Positions 28,198-37,592 are shown, counted from the first letter of the stretch. The stretch is DNA of 64,000 bases from Sphingomonas sp. LR60 (GCF_036855935.1 NZ_JASPFK010000001.1:3598501-3662500), one strand, 5' to 3'. Notes: generated by a model from the sequence alone, not told the origin. Numbers and translations are program-made.

Positions 28198-29641
28198 ATG
28201 CGTAGGCGGCGGTCGATCGGGCTGGTAGCGGGGCTGGCGTTGCTGGCATCGTGCGGAGACGGCGGCAGCAACACGAGCGTTGGGAGCAGCCCGGGCGGCG
28301 GCGGCAGTGTCGCGGGCACGACGACCCCGACCGGCTGCGCGTTGCGTGCGCGGCAGAATTGGGTGCTCGCGACGATGAACGAATGGTATCTGTTCCCCGT
28401 TACCTTGCCGACGAACATCGATCCGGGCGCCTATTCGGATGTCGACAGCTTCCTCGACGCGCTGACCGCCACCGCAAGGGCGCAGCGCAAGGATCGCTAT
28501 TTCACCTATCTGACCTCGCTGAAGGCGGAGAACGCTTATTATGGATCGGGAGGGACCGCCGGGATCGGTGTCCGGCTGGCGCGCGATCTCGAACAACCGG
28601 CTGTTCGTGACCGAGGCGTATGAAGGTGCACCGGCGCTGAGTGCCGGGATCGACCGCGGCGCGCAGATCGTCGGTATCGGCCCGACCGCGGCGACGGTTC
28701 GCCTGATCAGCGACATTCTGGCGAGCGGCGGCGAGACCGCGCTCGACGCGGCGTTCGATACGTCGACGCCGGGCACTGTGCGCTTCCTGCGCATCACCGA
28801 TGCAAACGGCACCCGCGACGTGTCGGTCACCAGCGCCGACTATACCCTGACGCCGGTATCGTCGCGCTACGGAAGCAGGGTGATCGACGATAATGGACGC
28901 AAGGTCGGCTACATCAACCTGCGCACCTTCATCACCACCGCCGACGACCAGTTGCGCAGTGCGTTCGCCACGTTCCGCGACCAGGGCGTGACGCAGGTGA
29001 TCGTCGACCTGCGCTACAATGGCGGCGGGCTGCTCGGCACGGCGGAGACCTTCACCGACCTGCTCGGCGCCAACCGTTCGACCAACGACGTGCAGGCCTA
29101 TACCACCTTCCGCACGTCGAAATCGTCGCAGAACGAGGTCCGTCGCTTCGCACGGGAGATGAACGCGATCGCCCCGACGCGGATCGCGTTCATCGGCACC
29201 GGCCAGACGGCCTCGGCGAGCGAATATGTCATCAACGCGCTGATCCCGTACCTGCACAGCGATCTCGCGCTGGTCGGCAGCAACACCTACGGCAAGCCGG
29301 TCGGGCAGATCGCGATCGACAATCCGTCGTGCAGCGACGACCGGTTGCGCGTGATCGCCTTCGCGCTCCAGAATTCGGCGCGACAGGGGGATTATTACGA
29401 CGGTCTGGCGACCAAGGTGGAGGCGAGCTGCCAGGCCACCGACGATTACAGCCATCAGCTGGGCGACGCGAGCGAGACATCGGTGCGTACCGCGCTGGAC
29501 TGGCTGGCAGGGCGCGGCTGCACGCCGATCGGCGCCAGCGCCTCGGCCGCGCGCACGACCGGATTGTTCGCCGCGTCGCAGCGCCCGTTGGTGTCGGTCA
29601 CCCCGACCGTTGCGCAGCGCGACACGCCGGGGCTGTACTGA
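28198..29641 (+). CDS. S41-family (C-terminal processing-like) peptidase, lipoprotein, frameshifted in this sequence
   Basis: Exported serine protease with a PDZ domain. The first frame (from ATG 28198) gives a lipoprotein signal (GLVAGLALLASC) and NWVLATMNEWYLFP...YYGSGGTAGIGVRLARD. Around 28585-28592 the frame changes, and NNRLFVTEAYEGAPALSAGIDRG (PDZ) continues to the stop at 29641. Joining them needs loss of one base or gain of two. The S41 core is intact: VIVDLRYNGGG, TGQTASASEYV with the catalytic serine, and NTYGKPVGQ with the likely lysine. Restored length is about 480 residues. Upstream GAGGA serves the ATG. Confidence 0.85.
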
Positions 29642-29674
29642 GCCGCATCAAGCCGCCCGTAAGCGGGGTAGTCC

Positions 29675-30289
29675 CTAGTCCTTCCAGCCCCAGTAGAGCT
29701 GCGCCGGGGGCACGTTCCACCATTCCATGTCGTGATCGATGCGGTGGAAGTGCGGCGCGATGAAGTCGCGGACCTTGGGGCTGAACTGATAGACCAGGAA
29801 AGCGCCGCCGATGCGGAGCACGCGCTGCGTCGCGGCAGCGATCGCCGGACCCACGCCGTCGGGCAGCGTCGAGAACGGCAGGCCCGACAGCACGTAATCG
29901 GCCGCCTCATGCCCGTGTTCGGCGACGATCCGCTCGACATCGGCCGCCGAGCCATGCACCGCGACGAAGCGCGAATCGGTGATCGTATGGTCGAGGTAGC
30001 GGATGAAATCGGCGTTGGTGTCGATCGCGATCAGCATCGCATCGGGCGCCATCCGCTCGAGGATCGGGCGACAGAAGGTGCCGACGCCCGGTCCATATTC
30101 AACGAACAGCTTGCAATTGGCCCAATCGACCGGGCCGAGCATCTTCGCGATCAACCGGTCCGATGACGGGATGATCGAACCGACCATCACCGGGTGCTTG
30201 AGAAAGCCGGTGAAGAACATCTGCCACGGTCCGGGCACGCCGGCGGCTTTGCTGCTGTCGCGCCGCACGGCGTCGGTGGAACTGGTCAT
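29675..30289 (-). CDS. SAM-dependent methyltransferase (phospholipid N-methyltransferase-like)
   Basis: 204 residues from ATG 30289. The SAM loop is LFVEYGPGVGTFCRPIL, followed by AMLIAIDTNADFIRYL and the post-motif LSGLPFSTLPDGVG. This resembles COG3963, which includes phosphatidylethanolamine N-methyltransferase PmtA. The N-terminal FFTGFLKHPVMVGSIIPSS is typical of that group. It may methylate a lipid in the inner leaflet; the substrate is inferred. An upstream start at 30343 would add 18 basic residues. Confidence 0.82.
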   Translation of the reverse strand: MTSSTDAVRRDSSKAAGVPGPWQMFFTGFLKHPVMVGSIIPSSDRLIAKMLGPVDWANCKLFVEYGPGVGTFCRPILERMAPDAMLIAIDTNADFIRYLDHTITDSRFVAVHGSAADVERIVAEHGHEAADYVLSGLPFSTLPDGVGPAIAAATQRVLRIGGAFLVYQFSPKVRDFIAPHFHRIDHDMEWWNVPPAQLYWGWKD

Positions 30290-30439
30290 GTGGAAAAAAC
30301 GGCTCCCGAACCTGATGTGATGACGTTTCTGCGTCATCGGCATGACGAACGCCTTGCAGGCGAAGCGGTTGCCATAGCCCGGTTGCGCGCGGCCCCCAAG
30401 CGCCTAATCGACATTGGGAGGTGGCGGGAGCGGACGACG

Positions 30440-31720
30440 GTGAAGCAGGCGCGGGACACGACGTTCGCTTTGATGTTCATGGTGATGCTGACGATCGCCG
30501 CGGGCAATACCGCGTTGCAGTCGGTACTGCCCGCGCTCGGCCGCTCGCTCGGCGTGCGCGACGCCGAGGTGGCGCTCGCCTTTTCGATCTCGGCCTTGTT
30601 CTGGGTGCTTGCGGCGCCGTTCTGGGCGCATCGCTCGCACCGGCACGGGCGGCGCGCGATGATCCTGCTCGGCCTTGGCGGCTATGCGACCAGCCTCGTG
30701 CTGTGCGGCGTGTTCCTGCTCGCCGGGATCAACAATTGGATCGGCGGGACGGCGGCGTTCGTGCTCTTCATCCTCGGGCGCGTGATCTACGGCGCGACCG
30801 GCGCCGCCGCGCCGCCCGCCGTGCAGGCGTTGGTTGCGGGCAGTACGACGCGCGAGGAACGGACGCGCGCATTGACCCTGCTCGCCTCCGCGTTCGGGCT
30901 CGGGACGATCCTCGGCCCGGCGCTCGCGCCCTATCTGATCCTCGGACACATCGGCCCGGTCGCGATCGGGCTGGCGGCGCCGGCGTTCGTCTTCGCGCTG
31001 TTCGGCGTGGCGATGCTGGTCGCGGTCTGGCGGCGGCTGCCCGACGATCGACGCATCGCCGACGACGCGCACGGTGCCGCCACCGCTTACCCGTCAATCG
31101 GCGGGCAATCATCGGGCGCGAGCGTCACCGCCGCGACTGCGCCGGAGGGCGGCGGGCGGATCGGCACGCTCGACCCACGCATTCGCTGGTGGCTGTTCGT
31201 CGGGCTGGTCATGGGTCACGCACAGGCGATGACCGGGCAGGTGATCGGCTTCCTCGTCATCGACCGGCTCGGCGTGTCACCGGTCGACGCGCTGGGTGCG
31301 ACCGGGCTGGTGCTGATGACCGGCGCGGGCGCATCGTTGCTTGCGCAATGGGGGATGATCCCGCTGCTCGACCTGCGCCCGCGCGCATTGATCCTGATCG
31401 GGCTCGCGCTCGCCGCCGCCGGGTGCTGGGCAACCGGTCATGCGACCACCCTGCCCGCGATCGCGAGCGGCTATGCGCTCGCCAGCCTCGGCTTCGGGTT
31501 CGTCCGGCCGGGCTTCACCGCCGGATCGAGCCTCGCCGTCGGGGCGACGTTGCAGGCGTCGGTCGCGGGCAAGGTGACCAGCATCAGCGGCGCCAGTTTC
31601 GTCCTCGGCCCGTCGGTCGGGGTCGCGCTGTACGGCATCGGACACGCGCTACCGTATGATGCCGCGGCGATCGCCTGTGCGCTGATGTTACCGCTCGGGT
31701 GGCGCGTGTTGCGGCAATAA
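30440..31720 (+). CDS. MFS transporter
   Basis: 426 residues, about 12 membrane helices in two halves with a central loop near residues 200-245. The MFS A-motif equivalent lies in AHRSHRHGRRAMILLG between helices 2 and 3, and ILGRVIYGATGAAAPPAVQALVAG matches helices 4-5. It resembles drug or metabolite exporters of the DHA1/TetA type. GTG 30440 is the most likely start, placed before the first helix with a GGGAG stretch 9 bp upstream; a longer reading from 30194 would overlap the divergent methyltransferase gene. The substrate cannot be told. Confidence 0.83.
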   Translation: MKQARDTTFALMFMVMLTIAAGNTALQSVLPALGRSLGVRDAEVALAFSISALFWVLAAPFWAHRSHRHGRRAMILLGLGGYATSLVLCGVFLLAGINNWIGGTAAFVLFILGRVIYGATGAAAPPAVQALVAGSTTREERTRALTLLASAFGLGTILGPALAPYLILGHIGPVAIGLAAPAFVFALFGVAMLVAVWRRLPDDRRIADDAHGAATAYPSIGGQSSGASVTAATAPEGGGRIGTLDPRIRWWLFVGLVMGHAQAMTGQVIGFLVIDRLGVSPVDALGATGLVLMTGAGASLLAQWGMIPLLDLRPRALILIGLALAAAGCWATGHATTLPAIASGYALASLGFGFVRPGFTAGSSLAVGATLQASVAGKVTSISGASFVLGPSVGVALYGIGHALPYDAAAIACALMLPLGWRVLRQ

Positions 31721-31729
31721 GCCCACACC

Positions 31730-31812
31730 GCCATCCCGGACGTGATCCGGGTTCCCGCTTCTTACTTCTGTCGAGAAGAAGCGGGACCCCGGATCCAGTC
31801 GGGGGCGACGAT
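31730..31812. repeat. Inverted-repeat element between convergent MFS and cdc48 genes
   Basis: Arms ATCCCGGACGTGATCCGGG...CCCGCTTCTT and AAGAAGCGGG...CCCCGGATCCAGTCGGGG are inverse copies around an ~15-bp centre. They almost fill the gap between the stops at 31720 and 31822. Same family as the outer arms at 26633-26875. Confidence 0.65.
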
Positions 31813-31821
31813 CAGGGAGAG

Positions 31822-34115
31822 CTAAATCTCCTTGCCGCCCGGCCGCGCGGTAAGCTGCCCCGGTGAGATGAAGCCGATCGGCTGGATCGCATTGGCCTCC
31901 TGCTTCAGCCGCGCCGCCATCTGCTCATACTCGTGCTCGACCTCGGGGGTGACGCTCGCGCGGCTCTCCTCCAGCGCACGCTCGAAATGCGCGCGGCGCA
32001 CCTCGCGCGTGTCGAGCGATTCGCGCAGCGCGATCAGGCCGGCACGCCGCACGACATCCTCCAGATCGGCGCCGGTGAAGCGCTCGGTCCGCGCCGCCAC
32101 CGCGTCGAGGTCGACGTCGGGCGCGAGCGGCATCTTCTGCGTCTGAATGTCGAGGATCCGCCGCCGTCCCGCGGCGTTGGGCACGCCGACATAGACCAGC
32201 TCGTCGAACCGCCCTGGCCGCAGCAGCGCCGGGTCGATCAGGTTCGGCCGGTTGGTCGCGCCGATTACCACCACCGACTGAAGCTCCTCCAACCCGTCCA
32301 TCTCGGCCAGGATCGTATTCACCACCCGCTCGGTCACCTGCGGCTCGCCGAGCCCGCCACCGCGTGCGGGCACCAGCGAATCGAGTTCGTCGATGAAGAT
32401 CACCGTCGGTGCGACCTGGCGCGCGCGCTGGAACAGCCGCGCGATCTGCTGCTCGCTCTCGCCATACCATTTGCTGAGCAGGTCGCTCGACTTGGTGGCG
32501 ATGAAGTTCGCCTGCGCCTCGCGCGCCACCGCCTTGGCGAGCAGCGTCTTGCCCGTTCCCGGCGGGCCATAGAGCAGGAAACCTTTCGCAGGACGGATAC
32601 CAAGCCGGCGGAACGCATCGGGATCCTTGAGCGGCAGCTCGACACTTTCCTTGAGCCGCATCTGCGCATCGTCGAGCCCGCCGACGTCCGACCATTTGAC
32701 GGTCGGCGCCTGCACCATGACCTCGCGCATCGCGCTCGGCTGGACGCGCTTGAGCGCCTCGGTGAAATCCTCGCGCGTCACCGCCAGCATGTCGAGCACC
32801 TCGGCGGGGATGGTACGATCCTCGAGGTTGAGCCGCGGCATGATCCGCCGCACCGCCTCGATCGCCGCCTCTCGGGTCAGCGCCGCCAGATCGGCGCCGA
32901 CGAACCCGAAGGTCTGCCGCGCGAGGTCGCTCAGCTCGACGCCCTCGCCCAGTGGCATGCCGCGGGTGTGGATTCCAAGGATCTCGCGCCGCCCGCGCTC
33001 GTCCGGCACGCCGACGATGATCTCGCGATCGAAGCGACCGGGCCGGCGCAGCGCCTCGTCGATCGCCTCCGGCCGGTTGGTCGCCGCGATCACGACCAGA
33101 TTGGCGCGCGCCTCCAGTCCGTCCATCAGCGTCAGCAATTGCGCGACAAGGCGCTTCTCCGCCTCCCCCGACACCTGCCCGCGCTTGGGCGCGATCGAGT
33201 CGATCTCATCGATGAAGACGATCGACGGCGCGGCCTTGCTGGCTTCCTCGAACACCTGCCGCAGCCGTTGTTCGGATTCGCCATAGGCCGAGCCCATGAT
33301 CTCGGGGCCGTTGATGAGGAAGAATTGCGCGTCCGACTCGTTCGCCACCGCGCGCGCCAGCCGCGTCTTGCCGGTGCCGGGCGGCCCATGGAGCAGCACG
33401 CCCTTGGGCGGATCGACGCCAAGCCGCTGGAAAAGCTCGGGATAGCGCAAAGGCAGCTCGACCATCTCACGCAGCTGGTCGATCGTCTGCCCCATGCCGC
33501 CGATATCGTCGTAGGTGACGTCGGCGCGGCGCGCGGCCTGCGGCTCTTCATATTCGGGGCGCAGCTCGATCTCGGTGCTCTCGTCGATATGGACGACGCC
33601 CTTGGGATTCGCCGAGACGACCAGCAGCCGGATTTCCTGCAGGGCGTAAGCTGGGGCGTTGACGTAGCGCTCCATTCCCGGCGGCATGTTCTGGACGCGC
33701 TGGTGCCCGGCGGTCGCGACGATATCGCCCGCGCACAGCGGCCGACCGAAGAAGGTGCGCTTCAGCGCGTTCGTCGATCCCTGTAGCCGCAAATTCTGCT
33801 GCGCCGGGGCGAACACGACGCGCGTCGCCGCCTTCGACTCGACGCGTCGCACCTCGACGAAATCGCCCGAACCGACTCCGGCATTGGCACGCTGAAGCCC
33901 GTCGATGCGGACCAGCTCCAATCCCTCGTCTTCGGCATAGGGGCCGATCGCGCGTGCGGGGTGGTCTTCTTGCCGACGATCTCGACGACATCGCCGTCGG
34001 TGATCCCCAGCGCCGCGAACACCACGCGTGGCAGATGCGCGACGCCGCGCCCGCTATCCTCGGGCCGCGCGTTTGCGACCTGCAACTTCACCATCTTGTC
34101 GTCGGCATCCGCCAT
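31822..34115 (-). CDS. CDC48/VCP-family AAA ATPase, frameshifted near its N-terminus in this sequence
   Basis: Double-AAA unfoldase related to archaeal VAT and eukaryotic Cdc48/p97. The N-terminal part ([24 protein letters not shown]...[11 protein letters not shown]) reads from ATG 34115, preceded by AAGGAAC. Near 33957 one base seems lost, and [20 protein letters not shown] continues in another frame. Restored length is about 764 residues: a CDC48-N double-psi barrel, then D1 (GPPGTGKT near 244-251, [12 protein letters not shown]) and D2 (GPPGTGKT near 517-524, [12 protein letters not shown]), each with its arginine-finger region. Substrates in bacteria are not known to me. Closest minus-strand signal upstream is the orphan terminator at 34204-34232. 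Confidence 0.92.
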
Positions 34116-34203
34116 GTCGTTCCTTTCGCGCGGCTTGCAGCCGAGCGCAGAAGATAGGACGCCGGTTCCGCATTGCGAACCAACCTGACGCAGCACGCAG
34201 ACG

Positions 34204-34302
34204 AAAAAAAGGCCAGCCCCAAGGGGCCGGCCGTTTGAAGTTTTTAGGAGAGGATGCCTGAAAGGCACGCCCTATGTGCGGCGCGGCCCGCTTCTTCGCA
34301 AG
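34204..34302 (-). ncRNA. Candidate small RNA ending in an orphan intrinsic terminator
   Basis: On the minus strand, GGCCGGCCCC-TT-GGGGCTGGCC (34232-34211) is followed directly by seven T. No minus-strand gene precedes it within 1.2 kb, so it does not end a known gene, and it stands before cdc48. Upstream in the same direction is a hairpin (GTGCCT-TTC-AGGCAT) and then an open stretch CCTCTCCT, complementary to ribosome-binding sites. Possible promoter: TTGCAG (34338-34333) and TACCAT (34314-34309) with 18-bp spacing. Anti-Shine-Dalgarno motifs of this kind occur in alphaproteobacterial trans-acting sRNAs. Start position is a guess. Confidence 0.4.
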
Positions 34303-34338
34303 TGCGAAATGGTAGCGTCACACTTGCAGATTCTGCAA
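34295..34338. promoter_or_regulatory. Two perfect palindromes upstream of the LysR gene
   Basis: TTGCAGA-T-TCTGCAA (34324-34338) and TTCGCA-AG-TGCGAA (34295-34308) are perfect inverted repeats 15 bp apart. They lie 86-129 bp before the lysR start. The first resembles LysR-type operators in size and symmetry and overlaps the -35 guess of the candidate sRNA. Autoregulation and divergent control are inferred. Confidence 0.5.
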
Positions 34339-34423
34339 TCGAGACGGCGATTGTTGTTGCACCGGCAGTCGGATGTTGCATGATGCACCGCAACAGCCAT
34401 TTCGGATCAGCCCCTGACCTGCC

Positions 34424-35308
34424 ATGCGCCGGCTTCCGCCCCTCACTGCGATCGAGGCCTTCGTGGCCGTCGCCCGGCTCGGCTCGATCAAGGCCGCCGC
34501 GCAGGAGCTTGCGCTGTCGCCTCCGGCACTTAGCCGCCGGATCCAGACGCTCGAACGCTTCATCTCACGCCCGCTGTTCGATCGTCGGCATCAGGCGATG
34601 GTGCCCAATGCCGATGGCGAGCGGCTGCTCGCGGCGATCGCGCCCGCGCTCGACGGCATGTCCGACGCGATCGAGGGAATGACCAGCGGCAACGACGTCC
34701 TGCGACTGCGGCTGGGCGTGCTGCCGCTTTACGCCTCGCAGCGGCTGTTCCCGCGACTGGGCGAGTTGCGCGCCGCGCATCCCGAACTGCACCTCGACAT
34801 CGATACCGGCGGCAATGCGCTGGCGCGACTCGGTGAAGGGCTCGACGCGGTGATCGTCGTCGCGCGCGATATCGATCCGATGCTCTATTCTGAGCGGCTC
34901 GATCGCAACATGGTTTATCCGATCGGCGCGCGGGGATTGCTCGACGGCCCGACGCCGCTGCGCTCGCCCGAGCAGATGCGCGAGCACAGCGTCTTGCTCC
35001 ACCGCGACATGCCCGACACGTTCGCGGCGTGGAGCCAGGCGGCGGGCTATCCGGGGATGGAGCCGGTCGCGATCGACTATTTCGATACGGGCGTGTTGAT
35101 CCTGGAGGCGGCCGCGCAGGGGCTCGGCGTCGCGTTCATGCACGAGAACCACTTCCAGGACGCGAATGACCCGCGGCTGGTGCGGCTGTTCGATATCGAT
35201 GTCACCAGCCCGTACAGTTACTGGTTCGCGTGCCGCCCGCGCGCGCTCCAGACCAAGCCGGTCAAGATCTTCCGCGACTGGCTGATCAGGACGCTGCGCG
35301 AAGGGTAA
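34424..35308 (+). CDS. LysR-family transcriptional regulator (GcvA-like)
   Basis: 294 residues. The N-terminal winged helix-turn-helix is MRRLPPLTAIEAFVAVARLGSIKAAAQELALSPPALSRRIQTLE, close to the GcvA/AmpR subgroup. The substrate-binding domain has two alpha/beta lobes (LRLRLGVLPLYASQRLFPRL, GVAFMHENHF). The inducer and targets are unknown. No obvious target operon adjoins it; the divergent side holds the candidate sRNA and then cdc48. The start is the ATG after which the conserved LPPL(N/T)AIEAFVAVAR block begins. Confidence 0.9.
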   Translation: MRRLPPLTAIEAFVAVARLGSIKAAAQELALSPPALSRRIQTLERFISRPLFDRRHQAMVPNADGERLLAAIAPALDGMSDAIEGMTSGNDVLRLRLGVLPLYASQRLFPRLGELRAAHPELHLDIDTGGNALARLGEGLDAVIVVARDIDPMLYSERLDRNMVYPIGARGLLDGPTPLRSPEQMREHSVLLHRDMPDTFAAWSQAAGYPGMEPVAIDYFDTGVLILEAAAQGLGVAFMHENHFQDANDPRLVRLFDIDVTSPYSYWFACRPRALQTKPVKIFRDWLIRTLREG

Positions 35309-35326
35309 GCCGCCCTCACCAAGCCC

Positions 35327-35419
35327 GTCATTCCCGCGCAGGCGGAAATCCAGAATCTCTGACCCAAGCGACTCTTGCGAGGACCTGCGCGTCTGGATTT
35401 CCGCCTTCGCGGGCCTGAC
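35327..35419 (-). repeat. 93-bp inverted-repeat element, family A copy 4
   Basis: Ends GTCATTCCCGCGCAGGCGG and GGGCCTGAC (one end slightly diverged). Inner order CCAGAATCTCTGAC then GACCTGCGCGTCTGG, so reverse orientation. Fills most of the gap between the convergent lysR and ppiB stops. Confidence 0.8.
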
Positions 35420-35478
35420 GGGAGGGTGGCGCCCGCGACTCGCTCCGCCACGATCGGAGCGGAACGAGTCGCCGGGAA

Positions 35479-35934
35479 TCAGGCCGCCTTCATCGAGACG
35501 ATCTTGCCCGGATTCGCGGGCGGCTCGCCCTTGGGAAGCGCGTCGATCAGCTCCATGCCGTCGGTCACCTGGCCCCATACGGTATACTGCCCGTCGAGGA
35601 AGCGCGCGTCGTCGAAGCAGATGAAGAACTGCGAATTCGCCGAATTCGGGTCCATCGTCCGCGCCATCGAGCAGGTGCCGCGCACATGCGGTTCCTTGCT
35701 GAATTCTTGGCGGAGGTTCGGCTTGTCCGAGCCGTGCATCCCGGTGCCGGTCGGATCGCCACCCTGCGCCATGAAGCCGGGGATCACGCGGTGGAACACC
35801 ACGCCGTCATAGAAACCCTCGTTGGCCAGCTCGGCGATCCGCGCGACATGCTCGGGTGCGAGATCGGGGCGCAGGTTGATCGTCACGTCGCCGCTGTCCA
35901 GCGTCAGGGTCAGCGTGGAATAGGTATCGGTCAC
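35479..35934 (-). CDS. ppiB: Peptidyl-prolyl cis-trans isomerase, cyclophilin type
   Basis: Cytoplasmic PPIase of 151 residues without a signal peptide, so PpiB-like rather than PpiA-like. Core motifs are FYDGVVFHRVIPGFMAQGGDP with the catalytic arginine, GTCSMARTMDPNSANSQFFIC, and LDGQYTVWGQVTDGM. Divergent from mgtE. Confidence 0.95.
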   Translation of the reverse strand: MTDTYSTLTLTLDSGDVTINLRPDLAPEHVARIAELANEGFYDGVVFHRVIPGFMAQGGDPTGTGMHGSDKPNLRQEFSKEPHVRGTCSMARTMDPNSANSQFFICFDDARFLDGQYTVWGQVTDGMELIDALPKGEPPANPGKIVSMKAA

Positions 35935-36050
35935 AGGCAGTTCCTTTCTTGCCGTATGCGCGCGCCCCTATCGGTCCCGCGCCCGGCTGGCAAATGCATG
36001 ACGCCCGCGCTAGGTGCCGAGGCGTCGACGCGCAATCAGGGAGCCGGCAT

Positions 36051-37463
36051 ATGAGCGAGACCGAGCTGCGCGACGCGTATGAGGAGCAGGACGACCGCGA
36101 GGAGCGGCTCGACGAGGACGATCGGCTGAAGCCCGAGTTCGTCCGCGCGGTGCTCGACGCCGTCGAGGCCGGCGATGTCGCCGAGGCGCATACGCTGGTC
36201 GAACCGCTTCATCCCGCCGATATCGCCGACCTGTTCGAGCTGACGCCCGAGGATTGCCGCCGCGATCTCGCCGCCGCGATCAGCGACCTGCTCGACGCCG
36301 ACGTCTTCGCGGAGATGAACGACTATGTCCGCGAAGCGCTGATCGACGCGCTCGACGCGCGACAGGTCGCGGATATCGCCAGCGAACTCGACACCGACGA
36401 TGCGGTGGCGATTATCGAGGACATGGAGCCGGAGGACCAACGCGAGGTCCTGCGCGCGATGGAGCCCGACGATCGCGCCGCGATCGAGGAGGCCTTGTCC
36501 TATCCCGAGGAATCGGCCGGTCGCCTCATGCAGCGCGATCTGGTCGCGGTGCCGGAGCATTGGACGGTCGGCGACGTGCTCGACTATCTGCGCGCCGACG
36601 AGACGCTGACCACCGACTTCTGGGAAATCTTCGTCGTCGACCCGACGCATGAGCCCGTCGGCACCTGTTCGCTGAGCTGGATCCTGCGCACCCCGCGCAG
36701 CATCGCGATCGCCGACGTCATGCAGCGCGAGCAGACGCTGATCCCGGTCGACATGGACCAGGAAGAGGTCGCACTCCGCTTCCAGAAATACGCGTTGATC
36801 TCCGCCGCGGTCGTCGACGGCTCGGGGCGACTGGTCGGAATGATCACGGTCGACGACGTCGTCCACATCATCCAGCAGGAGGCCGGCGAGGACGCGCTGC
36901 GGCTGTCGGGCGCGGGTGAAGGCGACATCAACGAGCCGATTCGGCTCACCGTGCGAACGCGGCTGACGTGGCTGCTCATCAACCTGCCGACCGCGATGAT
37001 CGCCGCGACGGTGGTCGGGCTGTTCGACGAACGGATCGCGCGCTTTGCGGTGCTTGCGCAATTGATGGGGATCGTCAGCGGGATGGGCGGCAACGCAGGC
37101 ACCCAGACGCTCGCCGTCGTCGTCCGCGCACTCGCCACGAACCAGCTGACCGGGTCGAACACGATGCGGATGATCGTCCGCGAATTGCGGATCGCCGGGA
37201 GCAACGGCGTCGGCCTCGGGCTGCTGGTCGGCGCGGGCTCGTATCTGTGGTTCGGCAATCCGGCGTTGGCGATCGTGTTCGGGCTGGCGTTGTTCATCAA
37301 CAACATCGTCGCCGGATTAGCGGGGGTGCTGGTGCCGGTGACGCTCGATCGCTTCGACGTCGATCCCGCGGTGGCGTCGTCGGTGTTCGTGACCACCTGC
37401 ACCGATTCGCTGGGGTTCTTCACGTTCTTGGGCCTTGCGGCGCTGTGGGGATTGGGCGGGTAG
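36051..37463 (+). CDS. mgtE: Magnesium transporter MgtE
   Basis: 470 residues in the MgtE order: acidic N-domain (about 20-145, with helical repeats such as LHPADIADLFELT), a CBS pair (about 145-275, SWILRTPRSIAIADVMQ and ALISAAVVDGSGRLVGMITVDDVV), a connecting helix, then five membrane helices from about residue 300. The pore-forming motifs GIVSGMGGNAGTQTLAVVVRALA and the C-terminal FVTTCTDSLGFF are present. ATG 36051 follows AGGGAG at good spacing; an in-frame start at 35949 is too far upstream. Mg2+ is sensed through the N and CBS domains; no M-box riboswitch is seen upstream. Confidence 0.96.
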   Translation: MSETELRDAYEEQDDREERLDEDDRLKPEFVRAVLDAVEAGDVAEAHTLVEPLHPADIADLFELTPEDCRRDLAAAISDLLDADVFAEMNDYVREALIDALDARQVADIASELDTDDAVAIIEDMEPEDQREVLRAMEPDDRAAIEEALSYPEESAGRLMQRDLVAVPEHWTVGDVLDYLRADETLTTDFWEIFVVDPTHEPVGTCSLSWILRTPRSIAIADVMQREQTLIPVDMDQEEVALRFQKYALISAAVVDGSGRLVGMITVDDVVHIIQQEAGEDALRLSGAGEGDINEPIRLTVRTRLTWLLINLPTAMIAATVVGLFDERIARFAVLAQLMGIVSGMGGNAGTQTLAVVVRALATNQLTGSNTMRMIVRELRIAGSNGVGLGLLVGAGSYLWFGNPALAIVFGLALFINNIVAGLAGVLVPVTLDRFDVDPAVASSVFVTTCTDSLGFFTFLGLAALWGLGG

Positions 37464-37486
37464 GTCCTTCCCGCCAACCGCCGCCC

Positions 37487-37578
37487 GTCATTCCCGCGAA
37501 GGCGGGAATCCAGACGCGCAGGTCTTCGAAAAAGCCGAAGCGTCAGAGGTTCTGGATTCCCGCCTTTGCGGGAATGAC
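37487..37578 (+). repeat. 92-bp inverted-repeat element, family A copy 5
   Basis: The cleanest copy: GTCATTCCCGCGAAGGCGGG ends, inner CCAGACGCGCAGGTC and GTCAGAGGTTCTGGA. Fills the gap between the convergent mgtE and prfC stops. Confidence 0.85.
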
Positions 37579-37592
37579 GGCTGGGGCCGTGC

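Noticed and set aside
31933..33786. 617-codon + strand frame opposite cdc48
   Set aside because: Antisense shadow; the minus strand has both AAA domains.
34254..34682. 142-codon + strand frame beginning with AGGAGAGGATG before lysR
   Set aside because: It runs into lysR in another frame, has no recognisable domain, and its ribosome site is too close to the ATG; the same bases fit the minus-strand anti-SD stretch.
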